A stretch of DNA of 64,000 nt, taken from contig NC_050474.1 in the NCBI RefSeq assembly GCF_013373865.1, positions 8,480,061-8,544,060 on the forward strand, read 5' to 3'. Source of the stretch: Monomorium pharaonis (taxonomy: Eukaryota; Arthropoda; Insecta; Hymenoptera; Formicidae). Shown here piece after piece: positions 33,386 to 44,860 of this stretch (its first letter is position 1; the number at the start of each line of letters is the position of its first letter). Made by a program: the position numbers and the translations under genes. The notes beneath the pieces are model-generated. The model was not told where the DNA came from. It made no database searches and was given only the letters and a program-made list of their open reading frames with translations.

Positions 33386-33490
33386 AGGGCGGAAAGGTAA
33401 AAAGTGAAAAGTTTCAAGTTATCTCTTTCTATTCAACACTAATAGAAAGAGATAATTATATGAAATTTTTCACTTTTCACTTTCCGCCCT
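33386..33490. repeat. 105-bp near-perfect hairpin
   Basis: AGGGCGGAAAG...TCTCTTTCTATT and AATAGAAAGAGA...CTTTCCGCCCT are inverted arms around the centre CAACACT. The arms cover almost the entire unit, typical of a foldback MITE. Confidence 0.8.
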
Positions 33491-33999
33491 AAAAAAAAGT
33501 TACATAATTGCTGCCCTGTTGTGCTTATTGTCAATCTGTCATCAACGCTTTCGACAGACCTGCTCGTTGTTCATTGTCATTTTGTTATACAGTCTACTGA
33601 CTAGTATATACTTTTTATGTTTCAGCAGACAGAAAATGTGCTATCCACATTGGCATTTGCGAGAATGAATTTGGGAGTACCAATGGAATGCTTGTTCAAA
33701 AATCAAGGATCATTTTGTAAGTAAATTTACACTATTTGGAGTAAAATAAACGAAAAAAGCATTAAGAAAGATGAGAAGAACTCACGAGGAACTCTAGGAA
33801 TAATAATTAAAAAATATAGTAATATTAAATGTTAATTTACTTATAAAGTTTTATTTTCCCACTAATTCGGATAATTTTTGTAAAATTAATAAAAGATCCA
33901 AATCTGTGTCATTTTCAAGTGTATTCCAGATTTTTAACATTTTTTTTTTTTAGACTATTACGTTTCGTTCGTATCCAAAATTGTGGATATCTCGCAAAA

Positions 34000-34060
34000 C
34001 TTCTAATACGCTTTTGATGTTCAGAAAGATAAACTGTAAATAATATTGCATTTTAAGAAT
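34000..34060. repeat. 61-bp direct repeat, copy 1
   Basis: CTTCTAATACGCTTTTGATG...ATTTTAAGAAT recurs in the same orientation at 38420-38480 with about four mismatches. The two copies flank the tandem array and the DIRS-like element. Confidence 0.8.
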
Positions 34061-34090
34061 CTCTATATGTATAAGTCGCGATGTATGTAT

Positions 34091-34720
34091 GTCCGTAACT
34101 CCTCGGACTGCTTCGTCATTTGTGGTCCGATCTTAACGCCACTGGTCAAAATTTAGCAAATTTTCCGGAGAGTGCTACCATGGGGTCTAATTTTTCAAAA
34201 ACAGGTTGTTTCAAAAATGATGGGCAAAAATATACGTTTTTTTTTACTAAAGTCTGTATTCCCGCGAACTCCTCCGTCATTTGTGGTCCGATCCTCTTGC
34301 AACTGGTCTCAAAATTTAGCATTTTTTTTCGGGGATGGCGCCTATGGACTCGGATTTTTCAAAAACATGGTGTTTAAAAAATGATAGGCCAAAATATACG
34401 TATAAATTACGGAAGTCTGTACGCCCGCGAACTATTTCGTCATTTGTGATCCGATCTAAATGCAAATGGTCTTAAAATTTAGAATTTTTTTAGGGGATGG
34501 CTACTATGGACTTGAATTTTTGAAAAACCCTGTATTTCGAAAAACCAAACCCATAGCAGCAATCCTCGTAAAATTTGGAATAAAATAAGATCTTTTGCAT
34601 TAGAATCAAATGACGGAGTAGTTCGCGGGTGTACAGTCTTTAATCATTCATACGTTTATTTTGGCCTATCATGTTTAAAACACCCTGTTTTTTTTTTAAT
34701 TCGAGCCCATAGAAGTCTCC
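34091..34720. repeat. 162-bp tandem repeat, three direct units and one inverted unit
   Basis: Units begin at about 34091, 34252 and 34415, each with the core CGTCATTTGTGGTCCGATC, followed by CAAAATTTAGCA and a CTATGGACT segment. A further diverged unit runs inverted at about 34577-34720. Open frames here are chance. Confidence 0.8.
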
Positions 34721-34878
34721 GTGCGCTCCTTAGATACGCGCGCGTCTATAGATACACGTACGTCCGCCATAATTCTTCATAGTTTAAAACCTATTCATAG
34801 TTCAATAAATGCCAGTAAGTTGCAAACTCAAAAAATTGGGTGGGAACAGGTGAAAGCCAAGCAGGAACCAGGGAGGGA

Positions 34879-34980
34879 AAGTTTATCCGGACGAGACCCC
34901 CAGCATAATTACGATCGAACTTCACTTGGTGAGTTCGTTTAATCCGTAAATTATGCCTAGGGTCTCGTCCGGATGAACTT
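34879..34980. mobile_element. 102-bp foldback MITE
   Basis: The 35-base arms AAGTTTATCCGGACGAGACC... and ...GGTCTCGTCCGGATGAACTT are inverse copies with about five differences. Confidence 0.75.
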
Positions 34981-34993
34981 TTAACTATATAAA

Positions 34994-35028
34994 TGTTCAA
35001 AGCGCGAATTATCTTCGCGCTTTGAACA
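34994..35028. repeat. perfect short hairpin TGTTCAAAGCGCGAA
   Basis: TGTTCAAAGCGCGAA is followed by a 5-base loop and its exact inverse, 13 bases after the MITE. Confidence 0.7.
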
Positions 35029-35209
35029 TACACATATGCTCTATACATATACATAGGCCGCAATAAGGAAGTAAAGACACGTCGGCTTTTTTTTTAATGA
35101 GAAAAGAAAATTTCGAGAAAAAAGAAAAAATGGTAGAGGAGGTACTCGCAGATAAAATGGAATTAGCGAATGCGTCAGAATCTACAATTGACGATTATAA
35201 AAATTAGCA

Positions 35210-35810
35210 AATATATGCGACTCCCCTGACCAGTTCGCGGCCCTCTTTATAATATAAGGACCACAGGAACTCCTTGTTTGGCTGCAAGGGATGTAGACGC
35301 GTGGCGGGTGCTATGCGCCGTAAAAGAGCCGTCTACCCCACAGACCGTGAGAACTCTCCGAATCCTATAGTCTGGCTTGGCTTCTCATCGGTCCAAAAGG
35401 TCATTTTAAAGCAATAAACAAGGAATCATAACCTTCCGGCCGCAAGCTCGCAGTACGCTCCAGATAATCTGAAATGAAACATAAGTTATCATGACCCGAA
35501 AAACGCGAAAAAGAAAGTAAGGGTTGAGGGCGACCCGGTACTGAAGTTTTTAAACGATCTATTACACAAATAAAAATTTTTATCTAAGGTCAGAGATATC
35601 TGAGAGACCACGATCGCGGCTAATTAATGATAACGCTGGCCAGAACATACAATGCTGGCATAAGCAGCAACACGAGCTTTTCCGTAATAAAATCCAGAGG
35701 AAGGATTTGGTGAGGGAACCAAGAACCTAGCTTAGCGATTACTGGTGCTGGGTCCCATATAAAATCATATTTAGAATGCGGAGGTTTTAAAAAACACCCG
35801 CTCCCTTGCA
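35210..35810 (-). pseudogene. tyrosine recombinase of the DIRS-type element
   Basis: On the minus strand, PPHSKYDFIWDPAPVIAKL (about 35800) is typical of the N-terminal part of DIRS/PAT recombinases. Much further on is AHSTRHASTSLAAKQG (about 35310) with the H-x-x-R catalytic box. In-frame stops and frameshifts lie between. The enzyme would integrate circular cDNA without target-site duplication. Confidence 0.7.
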
Positions 35811-36240
35811 GAAGTGTCGTACTAACGGGTGATCGCTAATCTCATTTGCGAAAACTAAAGATACCGCGGACCTCGAAGTATTAAGAATGGAATATGAGTC
35901 GGTACTACTTAAATTCATTGCCAAAAAGGGGCGAGGACGTCTTCTACTCCTGGGGAGAATGGATCGGTCGAGCGACTATGGCAAAAAATCCACCGTAATC
36001 GTAGAGGGCGAGAGTATTGCTGAATAGTTGAAGGGGCGAGTAAGGCAAGCATCGCATTCAGTGTCAGTTTTGGAACTCGTCGCGCTTGCCGGATAAATTC
36101 CCTGCCGCCAGGGAAAGGGAGTTTGCCGCTGGATGTTGGGACCTAAGAGGGGCGAAGAGAACATTATTAAACGGAGAGAATATTAGAGATTTTTCAATTA
36201 ACATACGCTGGAAAAGAAGAAACTAGGGCTGCAAAGGGCA

Positions 36241-37790
36241 CTATGGCACAATAACAATACTTACAGCATTGTCATCAAAAATTTTGCGTAATACTTTGGA
36301 AAGTAAGATGAAAGGAGAGAAAGCGTAAAAGAAAAAATCTTTCCAAGAAAAGGTGAAAGCGTCGACTGCAAAAGATCCGGGGTCCTTGAGCCAGGAAACG
36401 TAAGTGTCGCATTTGGCATTTATCATGGATGCAAAAAGACCGATTTCGAAGGGGCCAAAACATTGAAAAACTTTATTGAAGGCTAATTCTGACAAAGGCC
36501 ATTCGGTATTTGTATCCAAACGCTGAGATTTGCTATCCGCGACAACGTTCTCTGACGAGGATAGGATGCAAAAAGAAAAATATTTCTCTTCTCGTATCAC
36601 TGTCAGATATGCTTTGCAAGAAAATAAATTTCCTCACCTTTCGACGAAAGAAAAAGAAATTTAACAGAACCAAAACGATTGATATGCGATAAAACAGTCG
36701 TGTTATCGAGCCTCAGAAGAATATCACAGTGTCTGCATGCGGACGCAAAGGACTTGAGAGCGTCTTTAATTCGAGAACGTTAATATGAAGATGACAATCT
36801 TCTTCAGAACATCATCCATGGGTACGATTAATAGAGCATGAAGCACCCCAATCGGTGAAAGACGCATCTGAAAAAATTTCCAAGGCATAATTGCCTGACC
36901 GAATAAAATCCTTTTGGTAAGGATCCGGTAAAAATGAAATCCACCAAAGAAAATCCTCTTTCAGTGAGAGGGGTAGTTCCAATTCTATCGAGAAGTTATT
37001 GGAGGATTTTTCTAAGGCAAAAAATTATTCTCTCTCAAAAGCCTTAGTATAAAGAAGGCCATATTCAACTGCTGGACAAACAGACACAAGAGAGCCAATC
37101 ATGCTCGCGAAGTCTTGAAACGAACAAAGAGACTTTTTCGATAAGCTAGACACGAGAGAGTAAAGATTACGACGACGTTGCTCTGGAATGGCAACCGACT
37201 GCTGAGTAGAGTTAAAGATGAAGCCCAGATACTTTCGCTCATGCAAAGGTTCGAGCTCCGATTTGCGGAAATTGATTGCATTGCAAGGGGTAAGTAAAAA
37301 AAATCATCCAGGTAGAGGCTTGTCTCGTGACCTTGGGCCCGGAGGAAAGCCACAAAGAAACGAAGTAGCTTAAAGAAGATATAAGGAGCCGTAGCATCCA
37401 AAGGGTAAAACTGAAAATTGAAAAGTTTTTCCCCCTTCATTGAAAACGTAAAAATTTTCTGTGCTTCGGGTGGATCGAGACCAGAAAATAAGGATCTTCA
37501 AGGTCGAGAGAGGCCATCTGCGATCCCGGCAGCATGAGATGAACAACCGTATGCCAATCTTCCAACTTAAAATGTGGCGGGGAAATATAAAAATTTAAAT
37601 CTTTTAAATTTAAAATAAAGCGCATCCCTTCTGAAGCTTTTTTAATCAAGAAAAAAGAAGACAGGAATTGATCCTCCGAGCATGGCTCCACCTGAGCAAT
37701 GGCACCTTCATTGATGAGACGCTGGATTTCCGCGTCGCAATGGGCTTTGATTGAAAATGTAAAGCTTGGTTTGTTGAGAAATGGGCGCAT
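36241..37790 (-). pseudogene. DIRS-type reverse transcriptase and RNase H
   Basis: RT starts in 37790-37437 with FLIKKASEGMRFILNLKDLN, then MASLDLEDPYFLVSIHPKH, where LDLEDPYF holds the first catalytic aspartate. YLDDFF (about 37310) has the catalytic pair. KYLGFIFNS and CSFQDFASMIGSLVS follow at 37240-37090. The RNase H-like end is at 36570-36250 (ENVVADSKSQRLDTNTEW, then FGPFEIGLFASMINAKCDTY). These motifs are specific to DIRS/Ngaro/PAT elements. Frameshifts break the chain in at least three places. Confidence 0.8.
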
Positions 37791-37865
37791 TGATGGTGGA
37801 GAAGAGAAGGGAATGTTATAGCCCCGTACGGCGTTGAGAACTTCAGGAACCGAAGTAATACGTTC

Positions 37866-38400
37866 CTAGGCATGAACAAAATTTGATAGATTACCGGCCA
37901 GTCTCACCTCTTTTAACGACGAGCGAAAAGCTGATTTCCGAGACCTGTCCCTCGACTGCCGAGCCTCACTCCGTCGAGGTGGAGGATTGTTCTGGCGAGT
38001 GGGGCCATTCAAGTTTCCCAGAGTCGAAATAGACTTAGGTTGTGGCTGTACTCGAAAGGGTTGGTGAGAGGCTGCTTTGCTGAGAAAGGGTTTGGGCTTG
38101 GGGCTCCCTGGCAACCTTCTCGTAGGCCTTGGCCTTCTTGATTTCCCCTGAAAAAGAGGAGCCGAAGAGCCACTCGTCAATTGGGGCCGAGTCTGCCGTA
38201 TTTTTGACCAGAAAGTTCAAAGTTTGATAAAAGCTCGTTTCTGCAAAGAGAGACGATACTGAAGGTCAGCAAGTAAGTGGATTTCTTCAGCAACATGTTG
38301 AAGGGCCTTCCTTCCTTCTTCCGGTAATAGTTGGTCCATCTTCTCTGACATCAACGACGAAATTCTTGAGCCGAGCGCATTCAAGGCCGCCGCAAGCTGA
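37866..38400 (-). pseudogene. DIRS-type gag-like region
   Basis: Two overlapping frames encode a helical segment (about 38400-38220) and a basic, Pro/Arg-rich segment (RRPRPTRRLPGSPKPKPF) just upstream of RT. Position and composition fit the nucleic-acid-binding gag of DIRS elements. There is no zinc knuckle. Confidence 0.55.
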
Positions 38401-38419
38401 GATTGATGCGAAGCCTAGG

Positions 38420-38480
38420 CTTCTAATACGCTTTTGATGTTCAGAAAGGTAAATTATAAATAATATTGCATTTTAAGAAT
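38420..38480. repeat. 61-bp direct repeat, copy 2
   Basis: Partner of 34000-34060. It lies between the DIRS-type element and the MULE remnant. Confidence 0.8.
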
Positions 38481-38481
38481 A

Positions 38482-39600
38482 ATTAATATGGTATGGAAAT
38501 ATGTTCACAAAATATGGCGTTTAATTTACCAAAAAATTCAGCAATTGTTGTGTGTTTTTTCAGATTTAACCGAAGTTCTCGGTTATGTCTTTCAGATACG
38601 TTATTGGTTCGGTGTATTTGTTGGAAAACCGAAAAAGATTTAGGCTCAAAACTGTTTATCCATTTTTTTTTTTATAATATTGGAAGAAGGACTGCAAATA
38701 CGTGCAATCTTGGAAAATAATTCCTGATATTAGATTGAAACCTATTAATTTTTTTGGTAAAAAGGCTAACGATATCAATAATTTTGTTGCACCCCAACCT
38801 ACACCATTTTTATCATTTTTTAATATTCCGTGCTTTTCAGCATTGTGTACTAACGCCTGTAATAGGAAATTAATAAAATTAAAATAGATTTACATTTTTG
38901 TTAATTAAGTGTAGTTATTTTTTATTACCTGGCTGTAATGGAAGTAGCAGCCAATAATTTTGAGGAAAATCGTACGTAAAGCTTTTGTTCGACTTTTTCA
39001 AAGTCTGACATTGCAATGTCAGGATTTATTTTTAAAATATTTTTTATTTTTTTTAATACATTGACATAGTTTTGCGTTGTGTGCCCTTCCATAATAGTGT
39101 ACACTATTGGAAATGTCTGAAAAATTAAAAAATTATATTATATTTAATTTACATTTATGTAAAATATAGAATTTCTGTTGTGATTAAATAAACCAACTTA
39201 AATAATAAATTATAAATGGACTAATTATTTTACTTACTGTATTATCATGTCTTAGGACAATTGTCCATAACTGATAATTCGAATTTTTTAGTTGAGGAAC
39301 TGTAGCAAAAGTTCCATCAACAAAAATTATTAACTTGTCATTTAAATTATTTAATATTAGATTTGATAACGTTTTATCAATAAAAATGAGTGCCTTTGTT
39401 GAATTGTTTGTAACAGATTCTATGACGAATGAATCTTCTTTCTCTATTTTCAATAATTCTTTCCAATTGTTACTTTTTAAAGAAATATATAACTCGTTTA
39501 GATTTTGTGGAATCCGTTTGATATTTTTTTAAATGCTTTTCTATAGATTTTTCAACATTTGCAATATTTGTAAAATTTAACAAATGATCGTATCTAGAAA
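38482..39600 (-). pseudogene. MULE transposase remnant, copy 2
   Basis: In minus-strand order: RYDHLLNFTNIANVEKSIEKHLK (about 39600-39530, matching the linker of copy 1), KALIFIDKTLSNLILNN, then DGTFATVPQLKNSNYQLWTI at about 39320 (MULE core). At about 39100-38970 is MEGHTTQNYVNVLKKI and MSDFEK. Introns or decay interrupt it. The FLYWCH finger seen in copy 1 is not found nearby. The hAT-like element and the Polinton inserted just upstream of it. Confidence 0.75.
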
Positions 39601-40099
39601 TAAATTTACAAGTTACGATTTACTCACATATAATTATTAGCAGAGTTGGGAAGTAACGCGTTACTTGTAACGCCGTTACCGTTTTCGTTACTTTTTTTGG
39701 TAACGATCGTTATTTTTTTATGTCTGTAACGGTAACGGTAAGGTCGTTACATTTTTACAGTAACGGTAACGAATTCAGCTGTTACTTTTATCGTTATTTT
39801 AGTTCCCTATTATCTTTTATATCTGTTCAATAGATCGCGTGCTGGTCGCGCACATTATTCTTGATTGGATAAAAATATTCCGATATAGGGTGCTGGAAGT
39901 CAATGTTACATGAGAATGCCCTGTTGAAATATTCTGTTGATGCGATGCGTGTGTAACGTCCGGGTCTGGGGATATTTCTTCTTAATGTGTGCGTCGCGAC
40001 GCCTCAGTCGCCTGACCGACGCGGGAGCTCTCCTTTCAAATTTCGGGCAGCCCGCTTACATGGACTCTACCCGGGTATGGCGAGAGCTTGTTGCCGACA

Positions 40100-40350
40100 G
40101 AAAGCCTTGTGAGTGAGTCCCAGATGCGCACAGTAATAAACGGACACAGCAAGCTGAGTGAAACGGACACAGTAACAAACGGACACAGTAATAAACGGAC
40201 ACAGTGCGAAACGGACACAGTAACAAACGGACACAGACCAAACGCGCACAGAGCGAAACGGACACAGACCAAATGCGCACACTGCACATGCGCACAGACC
40301 AAATGCATACACAAAAAGTCGCAAACCCATGTGATGCAGTGAATGCTTTG

Positions 40351-40399
<49 letters not shown>

Positions 40400-40830
40400 G
40401 GGGTGCAAGGGGGGCCTTCGGCCCCCCTCCCGCACCCACCCCGTCCAAGTCGCTAACCTATGTAGACTTTATTCTGCTTGCAGTGTACATGGATTGCATT
40501 TGGTCCGTGCGCACGTGCAGTGTACGCATGTGCAGTGTGCGCATTTGGTCCGTGCGCATTTGGTCTGTGTCCGTTTCGCACTGTGTCCGTTTCGCTCTGT
40601 GCGCATTTGGTCTGTGTCCGTTTCGCACTGTGTCCGTTTCGCTCTGTGCGCATTTGGTCTGTGTCCGTTTGTTACTGTGTCCGTTTGTTACTGTGTCCGT
40701 TTACTACTGTGTCCGTTTGATCTGTGTCCGTTTGTTACTGTGTCCGTTTCACTCAGCCTGCTGTGTCCGTTTATTACTGTGCGCATCTGGGACGCTCCCA
40801 ACCTTGTGGGGTTTGGTTAGTGTGACTTTG
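40100..40830. repeat. inverted minisatellite pair around a CA microsatellite
   Basis: Left arm (about 40115-40320): repeats of 14-18 bp built on AACGGACACAG with alternating TAACA, TAATA, GCGA and ACCA spacers, plus CAAATGCGCACAG variants. Right arm (about 40495-40790): the inverse, CTGTGTCCGTTT. Between them are (CA)n at about 40353-40398 and a unique stretch. Both outer ends carry CCCAGATGCGCACAG. All frames are open only because the period lacks stop codons. Confidence 0.85.
40353..40398. repeat. (CA)n microsatellite
   Basis: About 22 uninterrupted CA dinucleotides. Confidence 0.95.
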
Positions 40831-43590
40831 ATATAGTTAAGATTAAGTATAAGAAATCTGGATATATATATATGTATATATTTATTAATAAAACAACGTA
40901 TAGTATGAATTATTACAAGTATCGCTTAATTTTCGGGCGGAAATATAATGATTTGTGTTACTGTATCGCTATTGTATTCTGCTGTTAGATCTAAAGGTTC
41001 TAGCTCTGGGGGATCGTCGTCGGAATCGCTGAGCGTAATTATCTCAGGATGTTAATTGGTTATAACTTTCCAGAGAGACGGTGTTCTCTTGGAACAGGTC
41101 GATGGAAGAGATTGCTCTTCCTGGCGGAGCGTCTGTGACTGGAGGAGGAAGGGGGGTGTGTTCCAGCGGGTAGCCTACGAAATTCTCGATTTCCTCGAAA
41201 GCCCGCTCTAGAGCTTTTTATTGGGCTTTAAGGATCTTTTCTCTTTTCTTTTTTCCAGCGCGGTGGCGATTCTTCTTGATGGTCTACAAATAAACGCTTG
41301 GTTAAGCGATTGAACGCTTAATTAAGCATTTTTCTGCGTCAAGGGAAGGGCCGTCGAGTATATTCGTGCTTGTGAATAATTAACTAACTTAATTTGCTGG
41401 CAAGCGATAGAATGCTCGCTAGCGGAATCTACGATTTTGTTCACTTATATCGCTGGCAAGCGATAGAATGCTCGCTAGCGGAATCTATGGTTTCGTTAAG
41501 CACGAATATACCGGCTTTTCTAATTTCATCGACGATGTTTTAATCATTGAGCCTACTCACTTTTGGTGTTGTAGAATTCATCGCGGCATAAGGGAGGGGA
41601 GAGGGTTGTACCTAGAGGAGTTGTTTCACAATTATTTGGAAGTGGATCGACAATTAATCCTTATAGTCCTTATTATCGAAAAGATTTCTTATAATATAGC
41701 GCAGTTCAATTTGTGAAAATATCAGAAAATATTCTAGGGAGCGAAAGTAAACAAGAATTAATCAGTACTCACGAGTTATAATATAGTTTGAAGCAATAGC
41801 TCGGTCTAGTAACAATTGGATGGTTGATGTAGGTTGACGGTTGAAGGTGGTCGATCGCAGAGATGTGTTGATGATGGCAGTCTGTCGGAGCACGCACTGT
41901 TTGACTAAGTGACAATGAGTTGACCGCGAAGCTGTACGAGAGAGGTTGCAGATTCACAGTAACTTGAAGATTAAAGAGTGACGCGTGACTGAGAACTAGT
42001 GACTGAACTAATCGCTGAATAAGTATGCTGAACAAGTGTCGAAAAAATAATGATGATCCGGCCTCTGTGCGCGGATTTAAATAGGGCGCGGACAAAAGGA
42101 TCGAGCAAAATCGGCGCTGCGCTCAGCGGCCGCTAGCGCTCCGGAGTAGGGAACACGCGTGAAGCGCAAGAGTTGGTAAGAGTGGGAGTGATTCGGCGGC
42201 TTGGCGGGAACCGAGTTTCGAGAACCGCTGATAAGGCGCGTGAGACCGTCTGCACGTGTGCGGATGTTTATTGGAGATATCTCGTCTAGGATTTCGTCGA
42301 TCATTTGATCCGGAATATTTTTCGGCTAGGATCGCTTTCACAACCGAATATCTCGCCGGTTTATCAATCTTAATTATTTCCTGGGCGCGACATCTCGTCG
42401 CCAACGTGAAATGGATATCTTACGGACTGTTTATGTTAAATGCCTAGCTATGGTTCACCTGATCTTCCGACACGCAGTCCGGATATTACGCGGATTAATT
42501 TCGTATTGTATTTCTTTAGGCGCGACATCCTGTCGCCGTCGTGTTGATAATAGCAGATTTTGTTTTAGAATCGTTCGGTTTGAATCTTTGAGGATTCAGT
42601 TGACGAGATATCGTTTCTTTAATCATCCGACAGTGCACGTGCCTTTACAGGGGACCTTTACAAATATCCGATTCTTATTTATCTTACGGTTAATTAATCC
42701 TCGACGAACCCATAAGCAATACGAGAGTAAGAATTTAGAATTTTAAACGATCCGATTGCCTATGCGTTCGTACCAATAAGAGAGTTAAAATAATGCTAGA
42801 TATAACTTAAAGTATATGTATATGTAATATATGGTTTTGATATATATATATGTGTACGTAATTTTAAAGTACGATTAAGTTGGTGCTTAATATTTGAATT
42901 ATTATTATATAATGACGACTTAAACGAAAGTAAGAAAGAGCCATAGAAACGTATTAATGAGTAAGGTAACTCAGCGCGCGTGCATCTGGACAAGTTTCGC
43001 GAGAAAACTTTTGGACAAAATTTTCCGGACGCTGGGACGTTACACGTGAACCTTTTATTTTGAGATTTAAAAGTCTCTAGATAGTCGTCTTCAATACGCA
43101 AATATATACAATGTATAACCTATCTGCTAGATTATAGGTTACGTGCAATAAATGCAATTATAAAATATTTATTTTCATATTTTACAATATATTTTAAATA
43201 TACGTTTGAAAAATATTCTCTACCTTATATCTTAAGCTGTATTCCGATAGTCACTGCTAGTACTAAAAGTCTAAAGTCTATAGTATATGTATATGAAACG
43301 CGAACTATAAATTTTCAATACTGGCAGTGAATATTGGAATGCTTATATAACGATATTAATTTTTAAAAACTAAGTTTATTAAAAATTTTTGACAAAATGA
43401 CATTTGTGAATTACAATATAAATTCTTATAAAGATAAGTATATTAAAAAAATAAAAATATTAATATAAAGAATTAGAATAATTATTATTGAGTTTTATAT
43501 AACAAAGCTTGTTATATATTAGAAACTAGTTTAAAGTTTTAAATTTTAATCTTGATTATTAAATAATGTAATTTTATAATCTAACATTTT
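40831..43590. other. interior of the hAT-like element, unidentified
   Basis: A duplicated GCTGGCAAGCGATAGAATG block occurs at about 41396 and 41450. GGCGCGACATC...GTCGCC occurs twice (about 42387 and 42519), the first next to a TTGGCGACGAG-type site on the minus strand, perhaps an old LTR and primer-binding site. A TATTTAAA at about 42075 (minus) faces a transcript-like region. No protein recognised. Confidence 0.35.
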
Positions 43591-43798
43591 ACTTTAGCAT
43601 TTCAAAAAAGTAACAAAAAAAGTAACGAATCATTACTTTCTAAATAACGGTAACAGTAACGCGTTACTTTTTAAAATAAGTAACGAGTAACGGTAACGAG
43701 TTACTTTTTACAAAAAGTAACGGTAACGGTAACGCGTTACTTTTTTAAGGTAACGTTCCCAACTCTGATTATTAGTTTTCATCATAACATTCGCCGTC

Positions 43799-43804
43799 GA
43801 CATT
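43799..43804. repeat. 6-bp target-site duplication GACATT of the Polinton, left
   Basis: GACATT at 43799-43804 is repeated exactly at 57412-57417. Six bases is the Maverick/Polinton hallmark. Confidence 0.93.
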
Positions 43805-43895
43805 AGTAGTTATACTATGAGAGTTCTAACCCAAACAATAGAATGGGGGGAGAGGGAGGGGGAGGGGGAAAGGTAATTACCTGTCAAATAAATTT

Positions 43896-44262
43896 CAAAT
43901 TTCTTTTGTTCTTATTGTTCTTTATAACAATTGGCCCTGTCATAAATTTCTTTTTTTCTTTTGTTTATTGTTTCTGTGTAACAATTGACCCTGTCATAAA
44001 TTTTCTTTTGTTTATTGTTTCTTTTTAACAAATTACCCTGTCATAAATTTTAAACTTTCTTTTTTCTTTTGTTTATTGTTTCTGTAACAAATTATCTTGT
44101 CATAAATTCCAAAATTCCTTTTGTTTATTGTTTCTTTTAACAAATTACCCTGTCATAAATTTTAAACTTTCTTTTTTCTTTTGTTTATTGTTTCTTTTTA
44201 ACAAATTACCCTATCATAAATTTCAAAACTCTTTTGTTTATTGTTTTTCTAACAAATGAGAA
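43896..44262 (+). repeat. subterminal tandem repeats in the left TIR
   Basis: About seven imperfect units of 45-60 bp, each reading roughly AACAAATTACCCTGTCATAAATT plus a TTCTTTTGTTTATTGTTTC run. The same array is mirrored at about 57000-57322. They may serve as replication or terminal-protein recognition repeats, which is inference. Confidence 0.8.
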
Positions 44263-44829
44263 ACTTGTCTCAACATGTTTTCGAAAGTCCTTTGTGCTCA
44301 CCACCACCGCCGCTCAGGTAAAGAGACTTTATTATTATTTTATATGTATAATATAATTTTTATCTGATTATTTATAATTTGAGTTTGATTACATATATTT
44401 ATATGTACTCTAATTTAAATTATAAATAATTAAATAATAAAAATTATATTACGTATATTCCACCCCAGTTAGAGTTTGCTTTCTCTTTCTCTCTTCCCTA
44501 CTATGGAACTGTGTCCGACCGTTTATGCGCGCAATCGGGCCTCACTCCCCACTACACTAATCGTATAAACAGCGCCCTTATCTTGGCTGCTAGCGAGCGC
44601 CGATATCAGGCTGCTAGATTTTATAAACATAAAAATATTTAAATAAATAAATAAAATAAATTAATAAAATAAAATAAAATAAAATAACATGCGGATACTG
44701 TAGTATGCGTTTAATATTATACCTGAAAAATTTCTTTGATACAATTGAACCTATAGTAACATGATAAATCTTAGCTTTCTCTTTTTCGAAATTTTTTTCA
44801 AAGATCATGTGACTTACAAATAGCATAAG

Positions 44830-44860
44830 TATATATAGGTGAGACTCTTAGAGCATTCCT
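44830..44860 (+). promoter_or_regulatory. TATA promoter in the left TIR
   Basis: TATATATA at 44830-44837 is followed about 20 bases on by ACTCTTAGAGCATTCC, which is shared with the right TIR and probably marks the start of transcription. It drives the acidic protein gene starting at 44962. Confidence 0.6.

Larger units (their letters stand above)
39641..43767. mobile_element. hAT-like non-autonomous element, 4.1 kb, with 8-bp TSD ATTATTAG
   Basis: Ends are CAGAGTTGGGAA at left and TTCCCAACTCTG at right, flanked by exact ATTATTAG duplications at 39633-39640 and 43768-43775. Both subterminal regions (39650-39800 and 43600-43755) are packed with GTAACG/CGTTAC words. These features define hAT. 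No transposase (BED finger or dimerisation domain) is recognisable inside, so it needs one in trans. The interior holds an inverted minisatellite and unidentified DNA. Confidence 0.85.

Noticed and set aside
40353..40398. CRISPR-like array in the spaced ACGGACACAG repeats nearby
   Set aside because: Units are short and degenerate, spacers are themselves repeats, and the context is eukaryotic transposon DNA.
40056..40836. Overlapping long Cys/Val/Thr-rich or His/Thr-rich open frames
   Set aside because: They come from the minisatellite and CA repeats, which lack stop codons in several frames on both strands; no real protein.
43843..44028. Duplicate short hydrophobic ORF in both Polinton TIRs (also within 57187-57525)
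   Set aside because: It reads through G-runs and the TTCTTTTG tandem repeats; identity between copies reflects the TIR, not coding constraint.
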